Positions 1 to 6,491 are shown, counted from the first letter of the stretch. The stretch is DNA of 7,918 nt from Chitinophaga pinensis (GCA_943331145.2 CALQKL020000096.1:1-7918), one strand, 5' to 3'. Notes: generated by a model from the letters alone, not told the origin. Numbers and translations are program-made.

Positions 1-172
1 AGCATTTTATTCTTTGTTGATTGAATTTTTTATCAATCAATTTGGGTGATTTTGAAAATTGAACACCAATTAATGAAACTTTGTACCCTTCAAAAGAAAG
101 CGTTTCACAAATACGAATCATTCGCTGGTCGTAATTGAGCTCATTGGTCACTGTAAATACTAAATGCTTCAA
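1..172 (-). CDS. Family 4-type glycosyltransferase, N-terminal fragment (runs off the left edge)
   Basis: Reverse-strand translation from a TTG at 172 gives 57 open codons to the window edge, beginning (L/M)KHLVFTVTNELNYDQRM and continuing IRICETLSFEGYKVSLIGV. The order 'FTVTNELxYDQRMxRIxxxLxxxGYxVxLxGx' is what I know from the N-terminus of Bacteroidota GT4-type glycosyltransferases (GT-B fold), which build exopolysaccharide or O-antigen from nucleotide sugars at the cytoplasmic face of the inner membrane. The start is inferred. The first in-frame ATG is codon 18, inside the conserved block, while TTG at 172-170 overlaps the TGA stop of the upstream dehydrogenase gene (TTGA, 4-nt overlap), implying translational coupling in one operon. 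The donor-binding C-terminal half lies outside the window, so sugar specificity cannot be read. Family is likely; the precise product is unknown. Confidence 0.8.
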   Translation of the reverse strand, partial: MKHLVFTVTNELNYDQRMIRICETLSFEGYKVSLIGVQFSKSPKLIDKKFNQQRIKC

Positions 173-1179
173 TTTGTAAGCGGAATTTGCTGATAAATAT
201 TTTCTATAAATGTAACGGTTTTCAGCGCAGAGTTCCCATCAATGTGTTTGCTTTCCTTGCCATTTAATGCCAAAATTAAATTATCGTACACTTTGTTGTG
301 ATTACTCATTGATCCTTTATAAGCCCCATAATCGTTTGCCAACTGATTGGGAGCCAACGCTTTTAAATCAATAATCTCTGGTATTTGATATAGTAATTCT
401 TGCATGTATTCACCCCCAAGCTTTATGGTCGCGTTTTCTGCGATAATTGATAATGAAACTTCTTGATTTTTTGAAAAAGCATTTACGGTATAATGAATAC
501 TTCCAATTGTACCTGATTTCATTTTTACAGAAATGGCCCCCGTATCTTCAAAATCGATGTTTTTACCTGATAGATTAGTCCTGAATCCTGAAAAACTTTC
601 TGCATCATCATTCAGCAACCAAAGCAGTACATCTATATAATGACTAAACTGGGTATAAAGTGTTCCGCCATCTTGTTCCCTTGTACCTCGCCAATTCTCC
701 GAATAATATTGATTTGGTCGATTCCAAACGCAATTCAATTGAAAGCTATATATTTTTCCGAACGCACCAAAATCTATTTGTTTTTTTAATTCCTCTATAA
801 CCGGTGTGTATCTCGAAGATTTTACCACAAATAGTTTTTTTTGATTTAAATCAGCAGCTTGAATCATTTTTTCAGCGTCAATACTGTTGATTGATAATGG
901 CTTTTCACACAACACGTTTTTGCCTGCATTTAGTGAAAGGATCGTTTGTTGCGCATGCAAATAATTGGGCGTACAGATACAAACCACGTCCACATTGGAT
1001 TCTACAGCCAGTAATTCCGAAATATCATTATATGCTTTACAGTTAAATTCAGTTGCCAATTGTTGCGCACGCTGAAAATCAACATCACAAACGGCGATTA
1101 AATTCCCAACCCTTGCAATTTGTTCGGCATGTCTTTTGGCAATTTTTCCGCAACCAATTATGGCAAAACTTAATGTCAT
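169..1179 (-). CDS. Gfo/Idh/MocA-family NAD(P)-dependent sugar oxidoreductase, WbpB/WlbA-like
   Basis: The 336-residue protein has the length and two-domain plan of the Gfo/Idh/MocA family. An N-terminal Rossmann fold opens with FAIIGCGKIAKRH (dinucleotide loop G9-C-G11-K-I-A14), followed by CTPNYLH (69-75) and the family signature CEKPLS (91-96) with the likely catalytic Lys93. The C-terminal alpha/beta domain carries GGTLYTQFSHYID (171-183), with His180 in the position of the second catalytic residue. The central stretch (VIEELKKQIDFGAFGKIY, NWRG, GG) resembles WbpB/WlbA enzymes, which oxidise C3 of UDP-N-acetylglucosaminuronic acid during synthesis of diamino-uronic acid sugars for O-antigen. 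That substrate is an inference; other nucleotide-sugar oxidations are possible. The ATG at 1179 places the Rossmann motif at the normal distance from the N-terminus. The gene overlaps the following glycosyltransferase by 4 nt, supporting a role in surface polysaccharide synthesis. It diverges from rpsO; I found no convincing promoter for it in 1180-1316. Confidence 0.88.
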   Translation of the reverse strand: MTLSFAIIGCGKIAKRHAEQIARVGNLIAVCDVDFQRAQQLATEFNCKAYNDISELLAVESNVDVVCICTPNYLHAQQTILSLNAGKNVLCEKPLSINSIDAEKMIQAADLNQKKLFVVKSSRYTPVIEELKKQIDFGAFGKIYSFQLNCVWNRPNQYYSENWRGTREQDGGTLYTQFSHYIDVLLWLLNDDAESFSGFRTNLSGKNIDFEDTGAISVKMKSGTIGSIHYTVNAFSKNQEVSLSIIAENATIKLGGEYMQELLYQIPEIIDLKALAPNQLANDYGAYKGSMSNHNKVYDNLILALNGKESKHIDGNSALKTVTFIENIYQQIPLTN

Positions 1180-1256
1180 AATACAAATTTGCAGCTTTTA
1201 AATTGAGATATTGAATATTTATTCTAAAATTCTTACCGAATTACAAATTGAATCAT

Positions 1257-1264
1257 TAACTTTG
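1257..1264 (+). promoter_or_regulatory. Bacteroidota -7 promoter box for rpsO
   Basis: TAACTTTG matches the Bacteroidota primary-sigma -7 consensus TAnnTTTG exactly and is followed by CAACCG. The predicted transcript start is near 1270, leaving a leader of about 45 nt before the rpsO ATG. No good -33 TTTG is seen at the usual spacing (the expected place, about 1234-1237, reads TACC), so the call rests on the -7 box and its position. It lies in the 137-bp divergent gap 1180-1316, which otherwise holds only A/T-rich sequence. Confidence 0.6.
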
Positions 1265-1299
1265 CAACCGATAAAAACAGAAATAAAACACAGGGTTTT

Positions 1300-1309
1300 A
1301 AAAAAAAAA
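1300..1309 (+). repeat. Run of ten A residues in the rpsO leader
   Basis: Ten consecutive A bases, preceded by GGGTTTT, end 7 nt before the rpsO start codon. There is no Shine-Dalgarno sequence. A-rich leaders just upstream of the start are a known feature of highly translated Bacteroidota genes, so this tract probably helps initiation. It is also a likely site of length variation or transcript slippage. Confidence 0.6.
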
Positions 1310-1316
1310 CAAAGAA

Positions 1317-1589
1317 ATGTCTCATTTAACAAGCGAAAGAAAGATTACCATTTTCCAAACTTACGGAGGTAATGCTACAAACACAGGATCAATTGAAGGA
1401 CAAGTTGCTATGCTTACAGAGCGTATCAATCACATTTCAAATCATCTAAAAGTAAACAAAAAAGATTTCTCATCACAAAGAGGTTTGATGATGATGGTTG
1501 GTAAGCGTAAGCGTTTATTGACTTATTTAAGCAAGCACGATCTTAGTGGATACAGAGCTCTTATTGAGAAATTAGGTCTTCGTAAATAA
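1317..1589 (+). CDS. rpsO: 30S ribosomal protein S15
   Basis: The 90-residue product has the normal S15 length (about 89) and its conserved blocks: DTGS-like NTGSIEGQVAMLTERI (22-37), HLKVNKKDFSSQRGL (43-57), the VGKRKRLLTYL helix (61-71), and the terminal YRALIEKLGLRK (79-90). S15 is a primary 16S rRNA binder that nucleates the small-subunit platform and forms an intersubunit bridge. The ATG at 1317 gives the standard N-terminus; the leader is A-rich with no Shine-Dalgarno sequence. It is followed after 121 nt by pnp, the widely conserved rpsO-pnp order. No intrinsic terminator with a solid U-tract separates the two, so some co-transcription is likely. Identification is firm. Confidence 0.98.
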   Translation: MSHLTSERKITIFQTYGGNATNTGSIEGQVAMLTERINHISNHLKVNKKDFSSQRGLMMMVGKRKRLLTYLSKHDLSGYRALIEKLGLRK

Positions 1590-1617
1590 TTTTATTTTCA
1601 TTTACAAATTTGAATAT

Positions 1618-1644
1618 TTCCCAACTGTATTTTACCGTTGGGAA
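1618..1644 (+). promoter_or_regulatory. Hairpin in the rpsO-pnp spacer (possible processing site or weak terminator)
   Basis: TTCCCAAC (1618-1625) and GTTGGGAA (1637-1644) form a perfect 8-bp stem around an 11-nt loop, 28 nt after the rpsO stop. The following sequence, TTGTTCTTTG, is only mildly U-rich, so efficient termination is doubtful. In Escherichia coli the rpsO-pnp spacer holds a terminator and an RNase III-cut hairpin through which PNPase controls its own mRNA; a similar role here is an inference from position only. Confidence 0.55.
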
Positions 1645-1673
1645 TTGTTCTTTGTATATGTTTAATTTTCATC

Positions 1674-1696
1674 ATCAGCGAAATGGTTTCGCTGGT
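1674..1696 (+). promoter_or_regulatory. Tight hairpin in the pnp leader, 14 nt before the start codon
   Basis: CAGCGAAA (1676-1683) and TTTCGCTG (1687-1694) pair perfectly over 8 bp around a 3-nt TGG loop. A U-G pair and an A-U pair (1675/1695 and 1674/1696) extend the stem to 10 bp. No U-tract follows, so it is not a terminator. Its place directly before the pnp ATG suggests control of pnp translation or mRNA stability. A DNA operator or chance remain possible. Confidence 0.55.
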
Positions 1697-1710
1697 TAAA
1701 CATTTATTAC

Positions 1711-3855
1711 ATGTCATTTTTACAATCAAAATCCGTTACATTCGATATTGGCGGTGGTCGTATGGTTACGATCGAAACAGGGAAAATGGCGCGTCAAGCC
1801 GACGGTGCCGTTACAGTTAGACAAGGAAATTGTATCATTTTAGCAACTGTTGTTGCCAATAAAGAACCAAAAGCGGGACAAAATTTCTTCCCATTATCAG
1901 TTGATTATCAAGAAAAATTTGCATCTGCAGGTAGAGTTCCTGGTTCATTCTTTAAAAGAGAAGCAAGATTAAACGATTACGAAATTTTAACTTCAAGATT
2001 AATCGATCGTGCTTTACGTCCTCTTTTTCCAGAAGATTATTTATGCGATGTTCAGGTTTTGGTAAGTTTAATTTCTTCTGATGATGAAGTTTTACCAGAT
2101 GCATTGGCATGTTTAGCTGCTTCAGCTGCACTTGCTGTATCAGATATTCCAGTTATGGAAATTATTTCTGAAGTTAGAATCGGCAGAGTAAATGGAGAAA
2201 TGGTTATAAACCCAACGCGTTCTCAAATGAAAGAAAGCGATTTGGAATTTATCATTGCTGCAACCAACAAAAACATTATGATGGTTGAGGGTGAAAGTAA
2301 CGAATGCCAAGAAGAAGATTTGATTCAAGCTTTGGAAATTGCACATGATGCGATTAGAATTCAAGTAAAAGCTCAAGAAGAATTAAGGGGTTTGGTAGGA
2401 ATTACAACAAAAAGAGAATATACAAAACCATACAGAAACGAAGATTTGTACGAAAAAATCAAATCATTCGCTGGTGAAAAAATGTATCAAATATCTTCTT
2501 CTGCTTCTGCAAAACACGAACGTAGTGATGCATATAAAAACTTACAAAAAGATGTCGTTGAATTCTTGGGTGAATTGCCTGATGAAGACAAGGCATTGGT
2601 TGGACATTATTTTGGTGATCTTCAATATTATGTAGTAAGAGACATGATATTAAACGATCGTAAAAGATTGGATGGAAGAGGAACAGAAGACATCAGACCA
2701 TTAGAAATGGAAATTGATTTATTGCCAACTCCACATGGATCAGCTTTGTTCACAAGAGGTGAAACTCAATCACTTACAACGGTTACCTTAGGAACTCCTT
2801 TAGATGAATTGTTGATTGAAAGTGCGCATTCTTCAGAATATTCTAAATTCATTTTGCATTATAATTTCCCTCCATTTAGTACAGGTGAAGTAAAAATGAT
2901 GAGAGGTGTTGGTAGAAGAGAGGTTGGACATGGTAACCTTGCTATGCGTTCTTTGAAGAAAATGATGCCAGGAAGCGATTATCCTTACACCGTTCGTGTG
3001 GTAAGTGATATTTTGGAAAGTAATGGTTCTTCTTCAATGGCAACGGTATGTGCGGGTTCATTGGCATTAATGGATGCGGGTGTTCCATTGAAAAAACATG
3101 TAAGTGGCGTTGCTATGGGACTTATCACTAAAGGCGATCAGTTTGCAGTTTTAACAGATATCTTAGGCGATGAAGATCATTTGGGTGACATGGATTTTAA
3201 AGTAACTGGAACTAGAGATGGAATTTGTGGTGTTCAGATGGATATTAAAGTTGATGGTTTGAGCATGGATGTAATGCGTCAAGCATTAAGTCAAGCTAAA
3301 AAAGGACGTTTACATATTTTGGATGCAATGCATGCTTGCACATTAGCGCCAAGAGAAGATGTGAAACCACATGCACCTCGTATGGTTAAATTGATTATTG
3401 ATAAAGAATATATCGGTGCTGTAATCGGACCAGGCGGTAAAGTAATTCAAGAAATTCAACGTGAAACAGGTACAACCATCAATATTGAAGAAGTTGATAA
3501 CCATGGCGAAGTAAGCATTTTCTCTAAAGAAAAAGCTACTTTAGACAGAGCGGTTCAATGGATTAATGGTATTGTTGCTGTTCCAGAAGTAGGTCAAGCA
3601 TATGAAGGAACAATCAAAAGCATTAAAGAATTTGGTGCATTTGTAGAATTCTTACCTAAAAAAGAAGGTTTGTTACACATTAGTGAAATAAGCTGGAAAC
3701 GTCTTGACAGCATGGAAGGTTTGTTTAAAGAAGGAGAGAAAGTAAAAGTTAAATTACTTGAAGTTGATCCAAGAACAGGCAAATTCAAATTGAGCAGAAA
3801 AGCTTTGATGCCAAAACCTGAAGCACCAGCTAAGCCTCAAGGAGAAAACAATTAA
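1711..3855 (+). CDS. pnp: Polynucleotide phosphorylase (polyribonucleotide nucleotidyltransferase)
   Basis: The 714-residue protein has the full PNPase plan. First is an RNase PH-like domain (about 10-145) with GRVPGSFFKREARL around 74-87 and RALRPLFP (100-107). A helical linker follows, then the catalytic second RNase PH domain (about 325-545) with phosphate-binding Ser440-Ser442 in ESNGSSSMA. The metal-binding acids in GDEDHLGDMDFK are Asp489 and Asp495, matching E. coli Asp486 and Asp492. A KH domain with the loop GPGG (573-576) and an S1 domain (about 627-698, GTIKSIKEFGAFVEF) bind RNA, and a short Pro/Ala-rich tail ends the protein. PNPase is a trimeric 3'-to-5' phosphorolytic exoribonuclease that also adds 3' tails, central to mRNA decay. 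The ATG at 1711 gives a normal N-terminus. No residue expected for activity is missing. It follows rpsO and ends before a strong terminator; two hairpins in the leader may serve autoregulation. Confidence 0.99.
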   Translation: MSFLQSKSVTFDIGGGRMVTIETGKMARQADGAVTVRQGNCIILATVVANKEPKAGQNFFPLSVDYQEKFASAGRVPGSFFKREARLNDYEILTSRLIDRALRPLFPEDYLCDVQVLVSLISSDDEVLPDALACLAASAALAVSDIPVMEIISEVRIGRVNGEMVINPTRSQMKESDLEFIIAATNKNIMMVEGESNECQEEDLIQALEIAHDAIRIQVKAQEELRGLVGITTKREYTKPYRNEDLYEKIKSFAGEKMYQISSSASAKHERSDAYKNLQKDVVEFLGELPDEDKALVGHYFGDLQYYVVRDMILNDRKRLDGRGTEDIRPLEMEIDLLPTPHGSALFTRGETQSLTTVTLGTPLDELLIESAHSSEYSKFILHYNFPPFSTGEVKMMRGVGRREVGHGNLAMRSLKKMMPGSDYPYTVRVVSDILESNGSSSMATVCAGSLALMDAGVPLKKHVSGVAMGLITKGDQFAVLTDILGDEDHLGDMDFKVTGTRDGICGVQMDIKVDGLSMDVMRQALSQAKKGRLHILDAMHACTLAPREDVKPHAPRMVKLIIDKEYIGAVIGPGGKVIQEIQRETGTTINIEEVDNHGEVSIFSKEKATLDRAVQWINGIVAVPEVGQAYEGTIKSIKEFGAFVEFLPKKEGLLHISEISWKRLDSMEGLFKEGEKVKVKLLEVDPRTGKFKLSRKALMPKPEAPAKPQGENN

Positions 3856-3877
3856 TTAATTATTTCAAAAACTATAC

Positions 3878-3913
3878 AGCTGTTGCATTCATTTAGTTTG
3901 CAACAGCTTTTTT
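3878..3913 (+). terminator. Strong intrinsic terminator after pnp, abutting the prmA start
   Basis: AGCTGTTGCA (3878-3887) pairs perfectly with TGCAACAGCT? as read on the plus strand, with the 3' arm T-GCAACAGCT at 3899-3908, giving 10 bp around an 11-nt loop. The last T of the stem and the following bases form a six-T run (3908-3913). It begins 22 nt after the pnp stop. The run ends only 3 nt before the prmA ATG at 3917, so the hairpin also occupies the normal ribosome-loading region of prmA on any read-through transcript. Confidence 0.9.
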
Positions 3914-3916
3914 ATT

Positions 3917-4753
3917 ATGCCACATTTAGAATACAACATACAAACGCAAAATGCTGAACATGCGGAAATGGTTCTTGCATTATTAATGCCCTATAATTTC
4001 GAAGGATTTCTTCAAGAAGAGGACAGATTAAAAGCATACGCCAATCAAAACGAGTTTGATGCGGATGAGTTCGAAGTGTTTTTAAAAGAATCAAACTTAA
4101 GCTGCACTAAATCATCAATACAACATGAAAATTGGAATGCTAAATGGGAAAGTAGTTTTGAGCCTATAGTTGTGCCATATATTGATAATCCTCAAATATT
4201 TGCTTGTGTTCGTGCGAATTTTCATCCTAAGAATAATGATGCAAAATTTGACTTACTAATCACGCCCAAAATGAGTTTTGGTACTGGTCATCATCCCACA
4301 ACTTTTCAAATGATTCAAGAAATGAGTGTTTTGAATTTTGAAAATAAAATTGTTTTAGACTATGGTACTGGAACGGGTGTATTGGCTGTTTTAGCTGAAA
4401 AATTAGGGGCTCAAAAAGTAATCGCAATTGATTATGACGTACTTTGTTATGATAATACAGTAGAAAATATTGAAGCAAACAATTGTAATAAGATAATTCC
4501 CATTTTAGATAGTCATTGTAAAAACAACAATGAAAAAGTAGATATTTTATTAGCCAATATTAATTTGAATGTTATCATTTCTGAATTAAAAAATATTTTA
4601 GAAGCTACTGCTCAAGGAACTCAAATTCTCTTTAGTGGCATTTTAATTGAGCATAAAGAAATAATATACAATGCATTAATTGAAAATCATTTCCAAAATA
4701 TCCAAATTAAATCTAAAGAAAATTGGCTTGTAATTTATTGTACAAGGGGATAA
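3917..4753 (+). CDS. prmA: Ribosomal protein L11 methyltransferase
   Basis: The 278-residue protein is close to usual PrmA length (about 275-295). The N-terminal substrate-recognition domain (1-60) contains LLMPYNFEGFLQEEDRLKAY. NWNAKWESSFEPIVV (72-86) and PKMSFGTGHHPTT (117-129) are PrmA signatures; the latter lines the S-adenosylmethionine pocket. Motif I is VLDYGTGTG (146-154), the acidic motif II loop is IAIDYD (169-174), and LLANINLNVI (211-220) is the active-site ANI motif. PrmA trimethylates ribosomal protein L11 at several amino groups; it is generally dispensable in bacteria where tested. The ATG at 3917 is preferred because residues 1-30 align with the family N-terminus; the next Met (codon 18) would delete it. 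The start is 3 nt after the pnp terminator U-tract, so expression must come from read-through or from a promoter overlapping the hairpin. A partial -7 match, TTAGTTTG at 3893-3900, lies in the hairpin but has no clear -33 box. Confidence 0.95.
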   Translation: MPHLEYNIQTQNAEHAEMVLALLMPYNFEGFLQEEDRLKAYANQNEFDADEFEVFLKESNLSCTKSSIQHENWNAKWESSFEPIVVPYIDNPQIFACVRANFHPKNNDAKFDLLITPKMSFGTGHHPTTFQMIQEMSVLNFENKIVLDYGTGTGVLAVLAEKLGAQKVIAIDYDVLCYDNTVENIEANNCNKIIPILDSHCKNNNEKVDILLANINLNVIISELKNILEATAQGTQILFSGILIEHKEIIYNALIENHFQNIQIKSKENWLVIYCTRG

Positions 4754-4759
4754 TCAATT

Positions 4760-4800
4760 GCTCAATATTATTTAATTGTTAAGAATTTGAGCTTTTTTTT
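4760..4800 (+). terminator. Intrinsic terminator after prmA
   Basis: GCTCAA (4760-4765) pairs with TTGAGC (4787-4792), and an inner TTAA/TTAA stem (4772-4775 and 4779-4782) caps the structure. Eight consecutive T bases follow directly (4793-4800). It starts 7 nt after the prmA stop. The outer stem is short, but the U-tract is strong. Confidence 0.75.
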
Positions 4801-4801
4801 C

Positions 4802-4809
4802 TATATTTG
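4802..4809 (+). promoter_or_regulatory. Candidate -7 promoter box for plsY
   Basis: TATATTTG matches TAnnTTTG exactly, one base after the prmA terminator T-run. The predicted transcript would start near 4814, with a leader of about 100 nt. The -33 side is poor: a TTG at 4776-4778 is 23 nt away and a TTTG at 4786-4789 only 12 nt. The leader (4815-4914) also contains a 6-bp stem CTTTGT/ACAAAG (4827-4832 and 4840-4845) and two copies of TGCGGT (4860-4865 and 4874-4879), of unknown meaning. Confidence 0.4.
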
Positions 4810-4914
4810 ATTTCTTGATTTTTAAACTTTGTGACCCAAACAAAGAATTGCACATAATATGCGGTTCATTTTCTGCGGTCTTTTAAGTAAAGATTTTAAG
4901 GATAAAATTGATGC

Positions 4915-5562
4915 ATGAAAGAATTTTTTTTAATAATAACTGCTTATTTTATTGGCTCTATACCTACAGCTTTAATTATAAGTCGTAAATTTTTCGGTAT
5001 AGATATCAGAGAATACGGAAGCGGTAATATGGGCGCTACCAATGCATTTAGAATCCTCGGAGCGAAATTTGGAACCATTATTATGGCTGTGGATGTTTTA
5101 AAAGGCATGCTAGCTGTTGGTCTTTTTTATTTATTACCATACTATATCACCAATGAATTTGAACGTACCAATTTTATGATCGCTCTGGGTTTATCTGCAG
5201 TGATAGGTCATATTTTTCCTGTATTTGCAGATTTTAAAGGTGGAAAAGGAGTGGCAACATTATTGGGTATGATTCTGGCAATACAGCCTTATATTGCTTT
5301 AACTTGTATTGGTGTTTTTTTAATCGTGTTATTTTTTACCAGATACGTTTCATTAAGCTCTATTTTAGGAGCAATTATGCTACCAATATGCGTTTTGTGG
5401 ATTTGGAACGAAGATGAATTAACCTATAGGGTTTTTGCTTTACTGGTTGCAGCAATGGTTATTATTACCCACCAAAAAAACATCAGCCGCATCATAAAAG
5501 GGGCAGAAAACAGGGTTCCTATTTTAAAATATCGCGACAGAAAAAATAAAAATAAGAACTAG
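4915..5562 (+). CDS. plsY: Acyl-phosphate:glycerol-3-phosphate acyltransferase (integral membrane)
   Basis: The 215-residue hydrophobic protein has all three PlsY motifs: GSGNMGATN (35-43), GHIFPVFADFKGGKGVAT (98-115) and HQKNISRIIKGAENR (186-200). PlsY moves the acyl group from acyl-phosphate (made by PlsX) to the sn-1 position of glycerol-3-phosphate, giving lysophosphatidic acid, the first acylation of phospholipid synthesis at the inner membrane. Hydrophobic segments near 2-22, 52-74, 87-106, 121-141 and 147-183 fit the known multi-spanning topology, with a Lys/Arg/Asn-rich tail. Motif 3 has Ala where many homologues have Thr in 'GTE', a minor variation. The ATG at 4915 puts the first membrane segment at the N-terminus. 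An ATG at 4911 is out of frame. No terminator follows, so it may be transcribed with the M48 gene 48 nt downstream. Confidence 0.97.
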   Translation: MKEFFLIITAYFIGSIPTALIISRKFFGIDIREYGSGNMGATNAFRILGAKFGTIIMAVDVLKGMLAVGLFYLLPYYITNEFERTNFMIALGLSAVIGHIFPVFADFKGGKGVATLLGMILAIQPYIALTCIGVFLIVLFFTRYVSLSSILGAIMLPICVLWIWNEDELTYRVFALLVAAMVIITHQKNISRIIKGAENRVPILKYRDRKNKNKN

Positions 5563-5572
5563 TTTAATCTCG

Positions 5573-5602
5573 TTTTTAAATACAATAACTTTTATTTAAA
5601 AA
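5573..5602 (+). repeat. Perfect 10-bp all-A/T inverted repeat before the M48 gene
   Basis: TTTTTAAATA (5573-5582) and TATTTAAAAA (5593-5602) are exact reverse complements with a 10-nt spacer, ending 8 nt before the GTG start. A near-match to the -7 box, TAACTTTT (5586-5593), lies mostly in the loop. No T-run follows, so it is not a plus-strand terminator. The stem has no G-C pairs and may be weak or fortuitous in such AT-rich DNA. Confidence 0.45.
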
Positions 5603-5610
5603 AATCTACA

Positions 5611-6402
5611 GTGCGCATTTTCAGCATTTTTCTTTTCATATTTTTTATTTCTTGTGAAAGAAATGCGATAACTGGAAGACGCCAACTTAATCTTTTTCCA
5701 GAAGCTGATTTACAAAAACAAGCACTTACAGAATATCGAATTTTTCTAAACAAAAACAAAGTAATACCAATTGGAAGCAGCAAGCAAGCTGAAATGGTAA
5801 AAAGGGTAGGGCTTCGAATTTCCGATGCAATTACCAATTATTACAATCAAAAAGGGATATATAATGAATTGGTTGGTTATAAATGGGAATTTAATTTGGT
5901 AAATAGCAAGGAAATTAATGCTTGGTGCATGCCAGGCGGAAAAGTAGTTGTTTATACCGGTTTACTTGATGTTGCAAAAAATGAAGATGCATTAGCTGTT
6001 GTCCTAGGTCATGAAATAGCACATGCAGTAGCTCATCATGGAAATGAAAGATTAAGTCAATCTTTTATCGCTAAAGGTATTCAGGTTGCAGGCGATGCAT
6101 TTACAAAAAACAATAAAGAAACCAATGCCGTATTTAACGCGGTATTTATGCCTGGAACTCAACTTGGCTTACTAATGCCCAATTCTAGAAATCATGAATT
6201 AGAAGCAGATCATTTTGGTATTATTTTTGCAGCCATGGCTGGATATGACCCAAGAGAATCTATACTTTTTTGGAATAAAATGAACAGCTTAAACGAAAAT
6301 AAAATTCCAGAATGGCTTGCAACGCATCCATCAAATACCAAAAGAATTCAAAAATTAAATGAATTTATGGATGAAGCGATGACTTTTTACAAGCCCAGAT
6401 AA
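5611..6402 (+). CDS. M48-family zinc metalloprotease, probable lipoprotein
   Basis: The 263-residue protein belongs to peptidase family M48 (the soluble LoiP/YggG-BepA type rather than membrane HtpX). Zinc-site residues are His134, Glu135 and His138 in HEIAHAVAHH, and Glu196 in HELEAD (195-200). NAWCMPGGKVVVYTGLL (103-119) and WLATHPSNTKRI (near 245-256) are further family blocks. The N-terminus (MRIFSIFLFIFFISC) is a hydrophobic signal ending at Cys15, a likely lipidation site although Phe at -3 is not ideal. The mature start CERNAITGRRQLNL resembles the 'C..xPxTGRxQL' beginning of Bacteroidota M48 lipoproteins. Homologues degrade misfolded envelope proteins in the periplasm; the substrate here is unknown. 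GTG is the only plausible start: the 16 codons between it and the plsY stop contain no ATG, and the gene is in the same frame as plsY. No C-terminal TPR domain is present, unlike BepA. Confidence 0.93.
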   Translation: MRIFSIFLFIFFISCERNAITGRRQLNLFPEADLQKQALTEYRIFLNKNKVIPIGSSKQAEMVKRVGLRISDAITNYYNQKGIYNELVGYKWEFNLVNSKEINAWCMPGGKVVVYTGLLDVAKNEDALAVVLGHEIAHAVAHHGNERLSQSFIAKGIQVAGDAFTKNNKETNAVFNAVFMPGTQLGLLMPNSRNHELEADHFGIIFAAMAGYDPRESILFWNKMNSLNENKIPEWLATHPSNTKRIQKLNEFMDEAMTFYKPR

Positions 6403-6433
6403 TGAGAAAGTCTACATTTAATCTTCAATTTTA

Positions 6434-6464
6434 TTTGAATTTGGGTATTAATTGATTAGATTTG
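6434..6464 (+). promoter_or_regulatory. Complete Bacteroidota promoter (-33 and -7) for the small unknown gene
   Basis: TTTG (6434-6437) and TAGATTTG (6457-6464) match the -33 and -7 consensus (TTTG and TAnnTTTG) with a 19-nt spacer, the usual distance. The sequence after the -7 box (CAGTCCG) resembles that after the rpsO box (CAACCG). The predicted start near 6469 leaves a leader of about 79 nt. This is the best full promoter match in the window. Confidence 0.7.
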
Positions 6465-6491
6465 CAGTCCGTTTTCAAAAGAATTCTGATC

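Noticed and set aside
17..40. 8-bp perfect inverted repeat TTGATTGA/TCAATCAA
   Set aside because: Lies within the glycosyltransferase coding sequence and is accounted for by its codons; no T-run or position suggesting a terminator.
116..129. 14-nt sequence AATCATTCGCTGGT that also occurs at 2462-2475 in pnp
   Set aside because: The two copies are in unrelated coding sequences on different coding strands; one such match is plausible by chance in AT-rich DNA of this length.
1638..1820. 60-codon plus-strand ORF over the rpsO-pnp spacer and pnp start
   Set aside because: It overlaps the well-supported pnp N-terminus in another frame, shows no family pattern, and covers the two hairpins; treated as a chance frame.
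2140..2376. Minus-strand ORF inside pnp
   Set aside because: Antisense shadow of a highly conserved coding region; no recognisable motif. The same applies to the minus-strand frame at 3594-3788.
4260..4478. Minus-strand ORF inside prmA
   Set aside because: Lies opposite the S-adenosylmethionine-binding motifs of prmA, low-complexity composition, no independent start signals.
5592..5837. Minus-strand ORF across the start of the M48 gene
   Set aside because: Antisense to the signal peptide and early mature region; no family pattern or promoter.
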